From contig PMBV01000201.1 in the NCBI GenBank assembly GCA_003153055.1, positions 1-11,864 of the forward strand: a stretch of 11,864 bases of DNA. Direction: 5' to 3'. The notes beneath the pieces were generated by a model. That model did no database searches. It had not been told where the DNA came from and saw only the letters and a program-made list of their open reading frames with translations. The stretch is from Myxococcales bacterium (GTDB taxonomy: Bacteria > Myxococcota > Myxococcia > Myxococcales > Myxococcaceae). Shown here piece after piece: positions 1 through 7,029 of this stretch (its first letter is position 1; each line of letters opens with the position of its first letter). The position numbers and the translations under genes were made by a program.

Positions 1-110
1 CGAGGAGCGGGGAGGTGTGGGTGAGCATTCCGCCCAGGATGAAGGGCTTGGCTGTGCAGACTGAGGTGACGCAGGCCGTCCTCGGTGCCCATGCGCACCT
101 GCGTCACCAT
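1..110 (-). CDS. Possible next operon gene, 5' end only, possibly frameshifted
   Basis: An ATG at 110-108 overlaps the end of the upstream glycosyltransferase gene in the pattern ATGGTGA, which fits the tightly coupled genes before it. The first 13 codons (MVTQVRMGTEDGL) all end in G or C, as in real genes here. From about position 73 leftward this bias is lost in that frame and appears in the neighbouring frame, which reads VCTAKPFILGGMLTHTSPLL to the window edge. Either a one-base indel lies near 61-73, or one of the two readings is accidental. I recognise no family in this short piece and assign no function. The gene, if real, continues beyond the left edge. Confidence 0.3.
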   Translation of the reverse strand, partial: MVTQVRMGTEDGLRHLSLHSQALHPGRNAHPHLPAP

Positions 111-1324
111 TTCGGCCGAGGACATCCAAGCTCGCTGACCGGCTCTCCCGCTGTGACTGGGGACAACTCGACGCCGTAGGCCCCCCCCGAAATGACAGTG
201 AGACGTCGGCCGCGCCAGCTCACCTCCCTGGTGAAGAAGGCCGAGGCCCAGGCAGCGAGGAAGAGGAGCTCCTTGAGCGGGGAGACGACGAGGTCGAGGG
301 GCCGCACCTCCCCCACGAAAGCCAGGAGCAGCGCGGCGTCGCCGAGGGCCTTGAGGGCGAGCACGCCGCCGACGAGCTGCCAGGGCAGCACACCGAGAAG
401 GAGCCAAAGCCACGCAGTCCCGAAACACGTGAAGTGCTCGAGCCCCGCGTAGAGCCACGGCACCATGCTCTGGCGGAGCTTCGCCCAGCGCGCCTGACGC
501 CACCAGAAGTCGGCCACCGAGAGATTCTCGGCCAGGACCTGCCGGGTCGCCTCCCGGGCGCAACGCACCGCGCCGGCCCGATGAAACGCGCGGCCGAGGA
601 GAAAGTCCTCTCCCCCTGCCGAACCAAAGGTCTCGAGGCCACCGACGGCCGCAAGATCATCCCGATGAAAGAAGAGCGACTTGCCCACGACCGCGTCGAA
701 GCCGCCCCACTGGGTCGTCTCGGTGCTGACGCTATTCGAGGTGGCGAGGTGCAGCCGCTCGAACCGCGCCCCGAGCCCGCTGCCACCGACGGCTGCGAGG
801 GGCGCGTGGATGAGCGTCGGCCGGCGGCCTTCGAGTTGAACCGCCTTCCATGCCCCAAGCTGCGCGCGGAGGTGCTCGTCAGACGTCTCGGTGTTGGAGT
901 CCGTCACCCAGATGAGCTCGTTCTTCGCGAACGGCAGGGCGAAGCACAAGGACGCCACCTTCGGGTTGAGGAAGCCGGGGGTGGTGCCCACGAGGATCCG
1001 GAAGCGATGGGGGAACTTCTTCACCACGCGCCGCGCGACGGGGAGCGCCTCGTCTCGTGTGTCGTCAACCACCAGGAGCACCTCGAAGCTGTCGGGCGCG
1101 TCGAGGCGGGCGAAGGTCTCGAGGTTCGCCTCGAGCGAAGGATCGAGGCCCCGCAACGGCTTGAGCGCCGTGACGACGAGCTCGTCCTTCTGGACCTCGA
1201 CGCCCGACGAGCCCAACCGGCGCACGAGCGCGGCCACCAGGCTTGGGAGGTAGAAAGCCACGGACACGAAGAGGTGCACGGCAGCGAGGAGCTGCCACGG
1301 TGACGCCTCTTCGAGCCAGGTCAA
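104..1324 (-). CDS. GT21-family membrane glycosyltransferase (ceramide glucosyltransferase/HpnI-like), copy 1
   Basis: A 406-residue membrane-bound family 2-fold glycosyltransferase that would transfer a sugar from a nucleotide donor to a lipid on the cytoplasmic face of the inner membrane. Visible features: an N-terminal membrane segment (about 11-33), the LKPLRGLDP stretch (54-62), VVDDTRDEA (85-93), NPKV (120-123), VTDSNTETSD (140-149), GGEDFLLGRA (237-246), the GT21-type R-QARW motif (276-280), and C-terminal membrane segments (about 300-320 and 345-363). Most GT21 enzymes have DSD where this one has D142-S-N144. The start is TTG at 1324-1322, overlapping the isomerase stop as TTGA, with GAGGAG just upstream; an ATG start would require a long extension through the isomerase gene. 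Acceptor and donor are not shown by the sequence. Family call is firm, substrate unknown. Confidence 0.88.
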   Translation of the reverse strand: MTWLEEASPWQLLAAVHLFVSVAFYLPSLVAALVRRLGSSGVEVQKDELVVTALKPLRGLDPSLEANLETFARLDAPDSFEVLLVVDDTRDEALPVARRVVKKFPHRFRILVGTTPGFLNPKVASLCFALPFAKNELIWVTDSNTETSDEHLRAQLGAWKAVQLEGRRPTLIHAPLAAVGGSGLGARFERLHLATSNSVSTETTQWGGFDAVVGKSLFFHRDDLAAVGGLETFGSAGGEDFLLGRAFHRAGAVRCAREATRQVLAENLSVADFWWRQARWAKLRQSMVPWLYAGLEHFTCFGTAWLWLLLGVLPWQLVGGVLALKALGDAALLLAFVGEVRPLDLVVSPLKELLFLAAWASAFFTREVSWRGRRLTVISGGAYGVELSPVTAGEPVSELGCPRPKW

Positions 1325-1935
1325 GCGCTCCTCGGGCTCAGCGACTCCCACTTGGTGGCGTTCTTCACGAGCGCGGGGTGGCTCACGAGCAGGTGCCACA
1401 GCACCGCCGCGAGGCCCTCGGTGTGGGGCGTCACGTGCTTGGAGAAGCGGGGCGGCACCACCACGCACACCTGGGCCACCTGCCGGGTGTAGCCGCCGTC
1501 GCGGCCGACGATGCCGAACACCGAGGCGCGCACGTCCTGGGCGAGCTTCAGCGCGTGAACCAGGTTGGGCGAGACGTTGCGACCGAGATCGCCCCCGCCC
1601 ACCGAGAAGACGAGCAAAGCGTCGCGCTCGGAGAGACGCGACACCTTGAGCCACTCGGCGAAGGTGGTGTCCCACCCCTCGTCGTTCACCCGGGCCGTCA
1701 GCTCGGAGGCGTTGTCGGTGGGGGCGTAGGCCTCGAGCCCGCACAGCTTGCGGAAGTCGCACACCGCGTGCGAGGCGTGACCGGCCGAGCCGCCCACGCC
1801 CAGGACGAAGAGCCGCCCGCCCCGCTCTCGCACCTGAGCCAGGCCGCTCGCCAAGGCGTCGACCGTCGCCGGATCGATGGCCTGAATCACCTCGACGGTC
1901 TCTCTCAGAAACCCCTGGCTGAAGGACTCGCTCAT
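1321..1935 (-). CDS. GmhA-like SIS-domain sugar-phosphate isomerase
   Basis: A 204-residue single SIS-domain protein, close in size to sedoheptulose-7-phosphate isomerase (GmhA), which converts sedoheptulose 7-phosphate to D-glycero-D-manno-heptose 7-phosphate. The N-terminal phosphosugar loop reads GVGGSAGHASHA, followed by the ND motif (ARVNDEGW) and a GIVGRDGGYT segment. The C-terminal HTEGLAAVLWHLLV resembles the Glu/His region of GmhA active sites. The second SIS loop reads FSVGGGD rather than the STSGNS of classical GmhA, which marks a divergent subfamily. Its ATG overlaps the transaldolase stop (ATGA) and its stop overlaps the next gene's TTG start, so it is probably translationally coupled on both sides. 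Neighbouring a heptose-type GHMP kinase supports a heptose role; another ketose phosphate substrate remains possible. Confidence 0.85.
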   Translation of the reverse strand: MSESFSQGFLRETVEVIQAIDPATVDALASGLAQVRERGGRLFVLGVGGSAGHASHAVCDFRKLCGLEAYAPTDNASELTARVNDEGWDTTFAEWLKVSRLSERDALLVFSVGGGDLGRNVSPNLVHALKLAQDVRASVFGIVGRDGGYTRQVAQVCVVVPPRFSKHVTPHTEGLAAVLWHLLVSHPALVKNATKWESLSPRSA

Positions 1936-2642
1936 AGCTTGAACCCCGACGCGACCGCGTCGCCCGTCAACATCCGCACCGTCTCGAGGCTGTACACCCT
2001 GAGGTCCTTGCCGAAGTTCGTCATCTTCTTCAGCAGGTCGGGGGTCAGGGTGATGATGGCGCAGCCCCCCTGGGAGGCGTGCTTGACGTTCAAGATCTCC
2101 CTGGGCGAAGCCCACAGCACCTCGATGGACCGGTCGACTTCCTTGGCCATCGAGACGCAGGCCGACACATGGGGCACCGGGTCGACGCCCGCGTCGGCGA
2201 TGCGGCCAGCGAACATCGAGAGAATGGAAGGCGCCCCACCCTTGAGCGCGCCGATGAGGTCCCAAGCTTGAGCGTGGGTGAAGACGGCGGTGACGTTCAC
2301 GTTGACCCCTGAGTGCGAGAGCTCACGCACCACCTCTGTGGTGCCGAGACCCTCGGTATTGGTCACGGGAATCTTCACGTAGACGTTGGGCCCGAGGCCC
2401 GCGAGCGTCCTGGCCTGCTGCAGCATTCCAGCAGGGTCGTCGGCGAAGACCTCGAAGGAGATGGGCTTCTTTCCCATCGCCCCCGCCGCCTCGCGACAGA
2501 ACCGCAGGTAGTCGGTGACTCCAGCCTTGCGGGCCAGGGTCGGGTTGGTGGTCGCGCCGGCGATGTCAGGGCGAGGGGCATACTCGCGGATGACGGCCAG
2601 ATCAGCGGAATCGAGGAAGAGCTTAACGTTGACTTGAGTCAT
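1932..2642 (-). CDS. Transaldolase-family protein (short TalC/fructose-6-phosphate aldolase type)
   Basis: A 236-residue class I aldolase of the short transaldolase branch, predicted cytoplasmic TIM barrel. Transaldolases move a dihydroxyacetone unit between sugar phosphates, and the FSA relatives do simple aldol cleavage. Visible residues: FLDSAD at 9-14 with the catalytic-type Asp11, GATTNPTL at 29-36, and KIPVTNTEG at 90-98, where Lys90 is the expected Schiff-base lysine. Later segments NVNVTAVFT and SMFAGRIADAG also fit the family. Length matches TalC/FSA (about 215-230) rather than the 310-residue enzymes. It begins with ATG at 2642 after an 88-nt gap and overlaps the isomerase by four bases. 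A plausible role is supplying or draining sedoheptulose 7-phosphate for the adjacent isomerase; this is inference. Transaldolase and FSA activity cannot be told apart here. Confidence 0.9.
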   Translation of the reverse strand: MTQVNVKLFLDSADLAVIREYAPRPDIAGATTNPTLARKAGVTDYLRFCREAAGAMGKKPISFEVFADDPAGMLQQARTLAGLGPNVYVKIPVTNTEGLGTTEVVRELSHSGVNVNVTAVFTHAQAWDLIGALKGGAPSILSMFAGRIADAGVDPVPHVSACVSMAKEVDRSIEVLWASPREILNVKHASQGGCAIITLTPDLLKKMTNFGKDLRVYSLETVRMLTGDAVASGFKL

Positions 2643-2652
2643 GGCGTGAGGA

Positions 2653-2672
2653 GCAGCTCCGGCCGGTGCTGC
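2653..2672. promoter_or_regulatory. 20-bp near-perfect palindrome just upstream of the transaldolase gene
   Basis: The sequence gcagc-t-ccggccgg-t-gctgc is symmetric over 20 bases with one mismatched pair (2658/2667). It lies 11 to 30 bases before the transaldolase ATG, in the only sizeable gap of this minus-strand gene run. It could be an operator for a dimeric regulator, or, as RNA, a hairpin near the ribosome-binding region. There is no following T-run on the minus strand, so a Rho-independent terminator for the kinase gene is not supported. Self-complementary GC words are common in GC-rich DNA, so function is uncertain. Confidence 0.3.
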
Positions 2673-2730
2673 CTTCGGGGTTCGGGTTGGGTACTAACCA
2701 TCTCCCTCGTGCGCTTCTTCCAACTCGCCT

Positions 2731-3732
2731 TCAATTCTGCACCACGACCTGCGCTCCAAGGGTATCAAAGCGGAAACGGACCTCGGGGAGTTCGGCCTCG
2801 GCCATGGCCCGGCGCAGCGCGCGCTTGTCTTCGGCGAGGAACATCAGGAACCCTCCGCCGCCAGCGCCGATGAGCTTGCCGCCCACCGCGCCGTTCTTCA
2901 TGCCGAGGTCGTACGCGCGGTCGATGCGCTCGTTGGTCGAGGCGGGAGATCGGCGGCGCTTCTGCTCCCACTGCTGGCTCATCAATCGGGCGAACTCGAC
3001 CAGATCGCCCTTGCGGAGGGTCTCGTAGCTGACAAGCCCCAGCTCACGAGTCTGGTGCAGGTTCTCGAGCATCCCGTTCGTCTCGGACTTCGGCCCGGAG
3101 GCGGGGCGACGAGACTCTTCGTCCTGGTGGCGGAGCACGTCGCTCGCGCTGCGTTGCTGGTGGGTGAAGAAGAGGCACAGGTGCTCTTCGAGCTCGACCC
3201 TGGCGGCCGACGGCATCTGCACCGGCGTCACCGAGACTTTCCCCTGCTGATCGATGTCGAAGCGGTTGATGCCGCCATAGGCCGAGGCGAACTGGTCTTG
3301 CTTGCCCACCGGCTCCTTGAGGCGATCGATCTCGATGGTGCAGGCGTCTTCGGCCAGGCTGGCGGTGCTGTGCACCCGCCCGGTGTGGGTGTACAGCGCC
3401 TTGAGCAGCGCCACCGTGAACGAGCCCGACGAGCCCAGCCCCGTGCCCGCGGGGATGTCGGCGAAGCTGACGATCTCGATCGGCTCGACCTTTCCCACCT
3501 GATTCAAGCACTCGCGAACCAGGGGGTGGCGGATCGCGCTCGTCTCACGCACCCGCTCGACGTCGGAGTACTTGACGATGAACTCGTCTCCGAAAGTACG
3601 GTGCACCGCCAGGTAGACGTAGCGATCGATGGCCGCGCTCAAGAAGGTCGACCCGAAGCGCGAGTAGTACGAGGGCAGGTCGGTGCCCCCTCCGCCCAGC
3701 GAGATTCGAAGTGGCGCTTTGGCGAGGATCAT
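2731..3732 (-). CDS. GHMP-family sugar kinase (D-glycero-D-manno-heptose-7-phosphate kinase type)
   Basis: A 333-residue cytoplasmic GHMP kinase. Relatives of this type (HddA) phosphorylate heptose 7-phosphate at C1 in the GDP-heptose pathway; L-fucose or other sugar kinases are more distant alternatives. All three family motifs are present: APLRISLGGGGTDLPSY at 6-22, DIPAGTGLGSSGSFTVALL at 92-110 (ATP-binding loop) and KLIGAGGGGFLMFLA at 286-300. I chose ATG 3732 because the family begins right at MILAKAPLR. An in-frame GTG at 3858 overlaps the GtrA-like gene's stop as GTGA and would add 42 residues that resemble no GHMP segment; an AAAGGAG lies just inside that extension. No strong ribosome-binding site precedes 3732. 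The neighbouring SIS isomerase is the usual partner of such kinases. No phosphatase or nucleotidyltransferase that would complete the pathway is in the window. Confidence 0.9.
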   Translation of the reverse strand: MILAKAPLRISLGGGGTDLPSYYSRFGSTFLSAAIDRYVYLAVHRTFGDEFIVKYSDVERVRETSAIRHPLVRECLNQVGKVEPIEIVSFADIPAGTGLGSSGSFTVALLKALYTHTGRVHSTASLAEDACTIEIDRLKEPVGKQDQFASAYGGINRFDIDQQGKVSVTPVQMPSAARVELEEHLCLFFTHQQRSASDVLRHQDEESRRPASGPKSETNGMLENLHQTRELGLVSYETLRKGDLVEFARLMSQQWEQKRRRSPASTNERIDRAYDLGMKNGAVGGKLIGAGGGGFLMFLAEDKRALRRAMAEAELPEVRFRFDTLGAQVVVQN

Positions 3733-3854
3733 GGGTTGCCGCAGGGAGGGAGCCGCTGTTTTGACACCAGAATCACCTTGCCCATAGCTGTGAGCGAGCG
3801 AAGTCGCAAACGATTCATGCTGAGCGCTCTCAACACCGCTCGCTCCTTTCAGTG

Positions 3855-4340
3855 TCACTTGGAGTCGCCGCTGCGCACTTCATCGTTCATCGAAGGGCCT
3901 CCGTCGGGTGGAGCAGTGGGCTGGGGGGTGGGGGCGAGCTTCTTGGGAAACACGACGTACCGAAGCAGCAGCAATTGCCCAACGCTGTAGACGATAACGT
4001 CGGCGGCCATCTTCGCAGCGACATAAGGGAGCCCGTAGGTTCGAAACCAGACGACGAACTGGGCGTGGATCGCGCTCGCCGTGCCGGTGATGAGGGCGAA
4101 GCGCCAGAACGAGCTCTGGGTTGGATCTCGGTCGCGAAACGCGAAGTCCCGGTTGGCGAAGTACGAGAAGAGGGAGCCGAACAACGTGCCCGACATCGCC
4201 GCCACGCGGGTCGGAGCGCCGAACCAGAGCAGCGTGCCCCCCAGCGCGAGGTCAAGCGCCGTCGACACCGCGCCCACCGCGAGGCTCCGCGTCACCCACA
4301 GGTTCTTGGCCCGCTCGATGAGCCCGCCGAGCTTCGACAC
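3855..4340 (-). CDS. GtrA-like small multispanning membrane protein
   Basis: A small protein with about four hydrophobic helices and the GtrA pattern: a first helix reading SLAVGAVSTALDLALGG, then SGTLFGSLFSYFANRDFAF, where the short N-R-[DK]-[FW]-x-F stretch between helices 2 and 3 is typical. Two further helices follow, ending at a basic VVFPKK. GtrA-family proteins are thought to help move polyprenyl-linked sugars across the inner membrane or otherwise serve surface polysaccharide synthesis. I chose GTG 4340 (161 residues, preceded by AAGGG); GTG 4397 in the same frame would give 180 residues without a visible ribosome-binding site. Its stop overlaps an in-frame GTG of the kinase gene. It is the first gene of the minus-strand run and is divergent from the exporter gene. 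The C-terminal tail after the last helix is Pro/Ser rich and probably cytoplasmic. Confidence 0.82.
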   Translation of the reverse strand: MSKLGGLIERAKNLWVTRSLAVGAVSTALDLALGGTLLWFGAPTRVAAMSGTLFGSLFSYFANRDFAFRDRDPTQSSFWRFALITGTASAIHAQFVVWFRTYGLPYVAAKMAADVIVYSVGQLLLLRYVVFPKKLAPTPQPTAPPDGGPSMNDEVRSGDSK

Positions 4341-4397
4341 CCCCAAGCCCTTAGCAAACTTGGTCCACCTCAAGGCGTTTTCTGGCCCTCTGGGCAC

Positions 4398-4512
4398 TTG
4401 GCGCAGCGCCGCATCGACCTCGGTGAAGGAGGGGCGGAATCCGCGCGGTTCGAGGGCCCGGCGGACGGAATCTGCCCGTCGGGCCGGAGCCGAATGATAG
4501 GACGGCCACGCA
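4398..4512. promoter_or_regulatory. Divergent intergenic region between GtrA-like and MMPL genes
   Basis: This stretch lies between two divergent starts, so promoters for the minus-strand sugar operon and the plus-strand exporter should lie here or just beside it, making co-regulation possible. I see no convincing -35/-10 pair; the only AT-leaning stretch near the exporter is GAATGATAG at about 4491-4499. A weak AGGA lies about 10 bases before the exporter ATG. The inference rests on gene orientation only. Confidence 0.3.
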
Positions 4513-7029
4513 ATGATTTCCCGTCTGCGGTCGCTTCAGCTGGAAAGGCCGTGGGTCCCCCTCGGCGTCGCCCTGGTCCTCACGCTCCTCGCCACTGGCT
4601 ACGCCCTCCGGCTGCACGTGCTGACCGGCTTCGAGTCGCTCCTGCCCGAGTCGCGCGAGAGCGTGAAGGAGCTCAAGCGGGTGACGGCCCTCACCAACGG
4701 CGTGTCGACCGTGTACGTGGTGGTGGAGGGAGGACCCAAGACGCCGGTCACCGCGCTGCGAGCGGCCGCCGACGCGCTGGTGCCGGAGCTCAAGAAGGTG
4801 GGCGAGCCCTACGTCGCCAGCGCCGAGAGCGGCGTGCGTGAGGCGGTCGCCTTCCTCGGGCCGCGCTCGGGGCTGTACTTGACCCTCGAGAAGCTCCAGC
4901 ACCTGAACGAGGAGATCGAGGGGCGCTACTCCAAGGCCGTCGCCAAGGCCACCGGCCTCTTCGTCGAGCTCGACGAGGAAGACACCCCGAAGGAGCGCAT
5001 CGACTTCTCGAGCATCCGGAAGGACCTCTCGATCGAAGGCGTCGACCCCGCTCGCTACCCCGACGGCTACTACCAGTCGCCCGACGGCCGCGACATCGTC
5101 GTGCTCATTCGTTCCAAGGTGAACGGGGGAGAGTTCGACAAGGGCATCGAGGCGCTCAAGCGGATTCGTGAGGCCGTCGCCCGCGTCAACCTCGCGCGCT
5201 TCGACCCAGCCATTCGGGTGGGCTACGCGGGAGATCTTGCGACGGCCGTCTCGGAGTTCCAGGCCATCAACGAGAACCTGCTCGACGTGGGGCTCTTGGG
5301 GGCGGCGATGGTGGCGGCGGTGGTGCTCCTGTACTTCATGAGGCTCCGCACCCTCGCGCTGATGCTCATCACCATCGGGGTGGGGGTCGCGTGGACCTTC
5401 GGCACGACCGAGCTGACCATCGGGCGGCTCAACATCGCCACCGGGTTCCTCTTCACCATCGTCACCGGCAACGGCATCAACTTCGGCATCATCTACATGG
5501 CGCGGTACCTCGAGGCGCGCCGCGTGGGCATCGAGGTGCCCGAGGCGCTCAGGCTGGCCGGGCGGGACACGTGGCTGCCGACCTTGACCGCGGGCGCGGC
5601 CGCCGGTGCCTCGTACGGCTCGCTGGCCGCCACCGACTTCCGCGGCTTCCACGACTTCGGGTTCATCGGCGGCCTGGGCATGGTGCTGTGCTGGATCGCC
5701 ACGTACTGGGTGCTGCCACCGCTCCTGGTGGTGACCGAGCGCTCGTTTCCGTTCAAGCCGGCGACTGACTCGGAAGGCGCCGCCGTGAGCCTGTTCAAGC
5801 GGCTGCGCCGCTCGGGCGGCAACTTCGGGGCGCCCTTCGCCTGGCTCGTCTCGCGCTACCCGGCGGCGATCGCCACGGGCGGCGTCCTCGTCTCCCTGGC
5901 GGGGGCCTGGGCGACGGTGAGCTGGGTGCGAAACGATCCCATGGAGTACGACCTCCACGCGATGCGCACCGATGCCTCGGCGCGGGCCGAGGAGATGCGC
6001 TTCGACCAGATGGGCAACGAGGTGACCGGGCACGTCGGGGCAGGAGGCATGGCCATTCTCGTCGACCGGCCCGAGCAGATCCCGCTCTTGCGGCAGACGC
6101 TCACCGCCCGCTACGACGCCGCGCCGGCGGGGCTCAAGCCGTTCAAGTCGCTCCACGCCCTGCAGGACTTCGTGCCCGACCACCAGCCCGAGAAGATCCC
6201 CGTGCTGATGAGCATTCGCAAGTGGCTCTTGAAGGCGCAGTCGCGCCACGCCATCGACGAGGCCGACTGGAAGGAGCTCCAGGCGGTCCTTCCTCCGGAA
6301 GACCTGCATCCCTTCACGATGAACGAGCTCCCGGAGAACCTGGCGCGGCCGTTCACCGAGACCGACGGCACCCGAGGCCGCATCGTGTTCATCGCCCCGA
6401 CGTCGCACGCCCTGGTCGACGACGCGCACTACCTGTTCCGCTGGGCCGACTCGTACCGTCGCACGCAGCTGCCCGACGGCTCGGTCATTCTGGGGTCGGG
6501 CCGCGCCGTCATCTACGCCGACATGTGGGCGGCGGTGGTGGAGGACGTGCCCAAGGCGGTGATGCTGTCGTTCGGGGCGACGGTGCTGGTGGTGCTGGTC
6601 GCGTTTCGCCGCGGGAAGGCCACCGGCGCGGTGATCGGCGCCCTGGTGATGGGCGTGGCGTGGATGGGCGGCACCCTCGTCACCATGGGCGTCAAGCTCA
6701 ACTTCCTCAACTTCGTCGCCCTGCCCATCACCTTCGGCATCGGAGTCGACTACTCGGTCAACATCGTGCAGCGCTACGTGCAAGAGGGCCGAGGCTCGGC
6801 GCTGCTCGCCATCAAGGAGACGGGCGGCGCCGTGGTGCTCTGCAGCCTCACGACGATGCTCGGCTACCTGGCCCTGGTGCGCTCCACGAACTTCGGCGTG
6901 CGGAGCTTGGGGGTCGCGGCCTTCATCGGGGAGGTGTGTTGCCTCTTGGCGAGCGTGCTGGTGTTGCCGGCGATTTTGATGCTCATCGATCGCCGCCGGG
7001 TAGCGCAGGGACAGGTCGCTCCGGGGTGA
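4513..7029 (+). CDS. RND/MMPL-family lipid exporter (HpnN-like)
   Basis: An 838-residue inner-membrane transporter with the two-fold RND/MMPL layout. There is one N-terminal helix (about 15-33), a first large periplasmic domain (about 34-250), and a helix bundle (about 257-410) including LDVGLLGAAMVAAVVLLYF. A single helix near 451-470 is followed by a second periplasmic domain and a second bundle from about 675. The second half carries the classic GIGVDYSVNI motif with Asp746-Tyr747, the proton-relay position. The equivalent first-half motif reads GNGINFGIIY, with Asn323-Phe324 instead of Asp and Tyr/Phe. HpnN and MmpL relatives move hydrophobic lipids or lipid conjugates toward the outer membrane using the proton gradient. 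Its position between GT21 glycosyltransferase operons suggests glycolipid export (inference). The start is ATG 4513, and the C-terminus ends at a tandem repeat. Confidence 0.9.
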   Translation: MISRLRSLQLERPWVPLGVALVLTLLATGYALRLHVLTGFESLLPESRESVKELKRVTALTNGVSTVYVVVEGGPKTPVTALRAAADALVPELKKVGEPYVASAESGVREAVAFLGPRSGLYLTLEKLQHLNEEIEGRYSKAVAKATGLFVELDEEDTPKERIDFSSIRKDLSIEGVDPARYPDGYYQSPDGRDIVVLIRSKVNGGEFDKGIEALKRIREAVARVNLARFDPAIRVGYAGDLATAVSEFQAINENLLDVGLLGAAMVAAVVLLYFMRLRTLALMLITIGVGVAWTFGTTELTIGRLNIATGFLFTIVTGNGINFGIIYMARYLEARRVGIEVPEALRLAGRDTWLPTLTAGAAAGASYGSLAATDFRGFHDFGFIGGLGMVLCWIATYWVLPPLLVVTERSFPFKPATDSEGAAVSLFKRLRRSGGNFGAPFAWLVSRYPAAIATGGVLVSLAGAWATVSWVRNDPMEYDLHAMRTDASARAEEMRFDQMGNEVTGHVGAGGMAILVDRPEQIPLLRQTLTARYDAAPAGLKPFKSLHALQDFVPDHQPEKIPVLMSIRKWLLKAQSRHAIDEADWKELQAVLPPEDLHPFTMNELPENLARPFTETDGTRGRIVFIAPTSHALVDDAHYLFRWADSYRRTQLPDGSVILGSGRAVIYADMWAAVVEDVPKAVMLSFGATVLVVLVAFRRGKATGAVIGALVMGVAWMGGTLVTMGVKLNFLNFVALPITFGIGVDYSVNIVQRYVQEGRGSALLAIKETGGAVVLCSLTTMLGYLALVRSTNFGVRSLGVAAFIGEVCCLLASVLVLPAILMLIDRRRVAQGQVAPG

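Noticed and set aside
1325..1762. N-terminal extension of GT21 copy 1 to 1762
   Set aside because: The added part runs through the isomerase gene in another frame and is Arg/Pro-rich shadow sequence; the family start fits TTG 1324.
434..2271. Two long plus-strand frames (434-1303 and 1243-2271)
   Set aside because: They are antisense to the GT21, isomerase and transaldolase genes and encode Arg/Glu/His-rich text without motifs.
3055..4841. Plus-strand frames at 3055-3990 and 3852-4841
   Set aside because: They overlap the GHMP kinase, GtrA-like and exporter genes in other frames and show no family features.
4351..6783. 810-codon open frame on the minus strand opposite the exporter gene
   Set aside because: It is rich in His, Arg, Glu and Pro with no domain or helix pattern, and lies opposite a clearly recognisable MMPL protein. 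Such long antisense frames are expected in GC-rich DNA.
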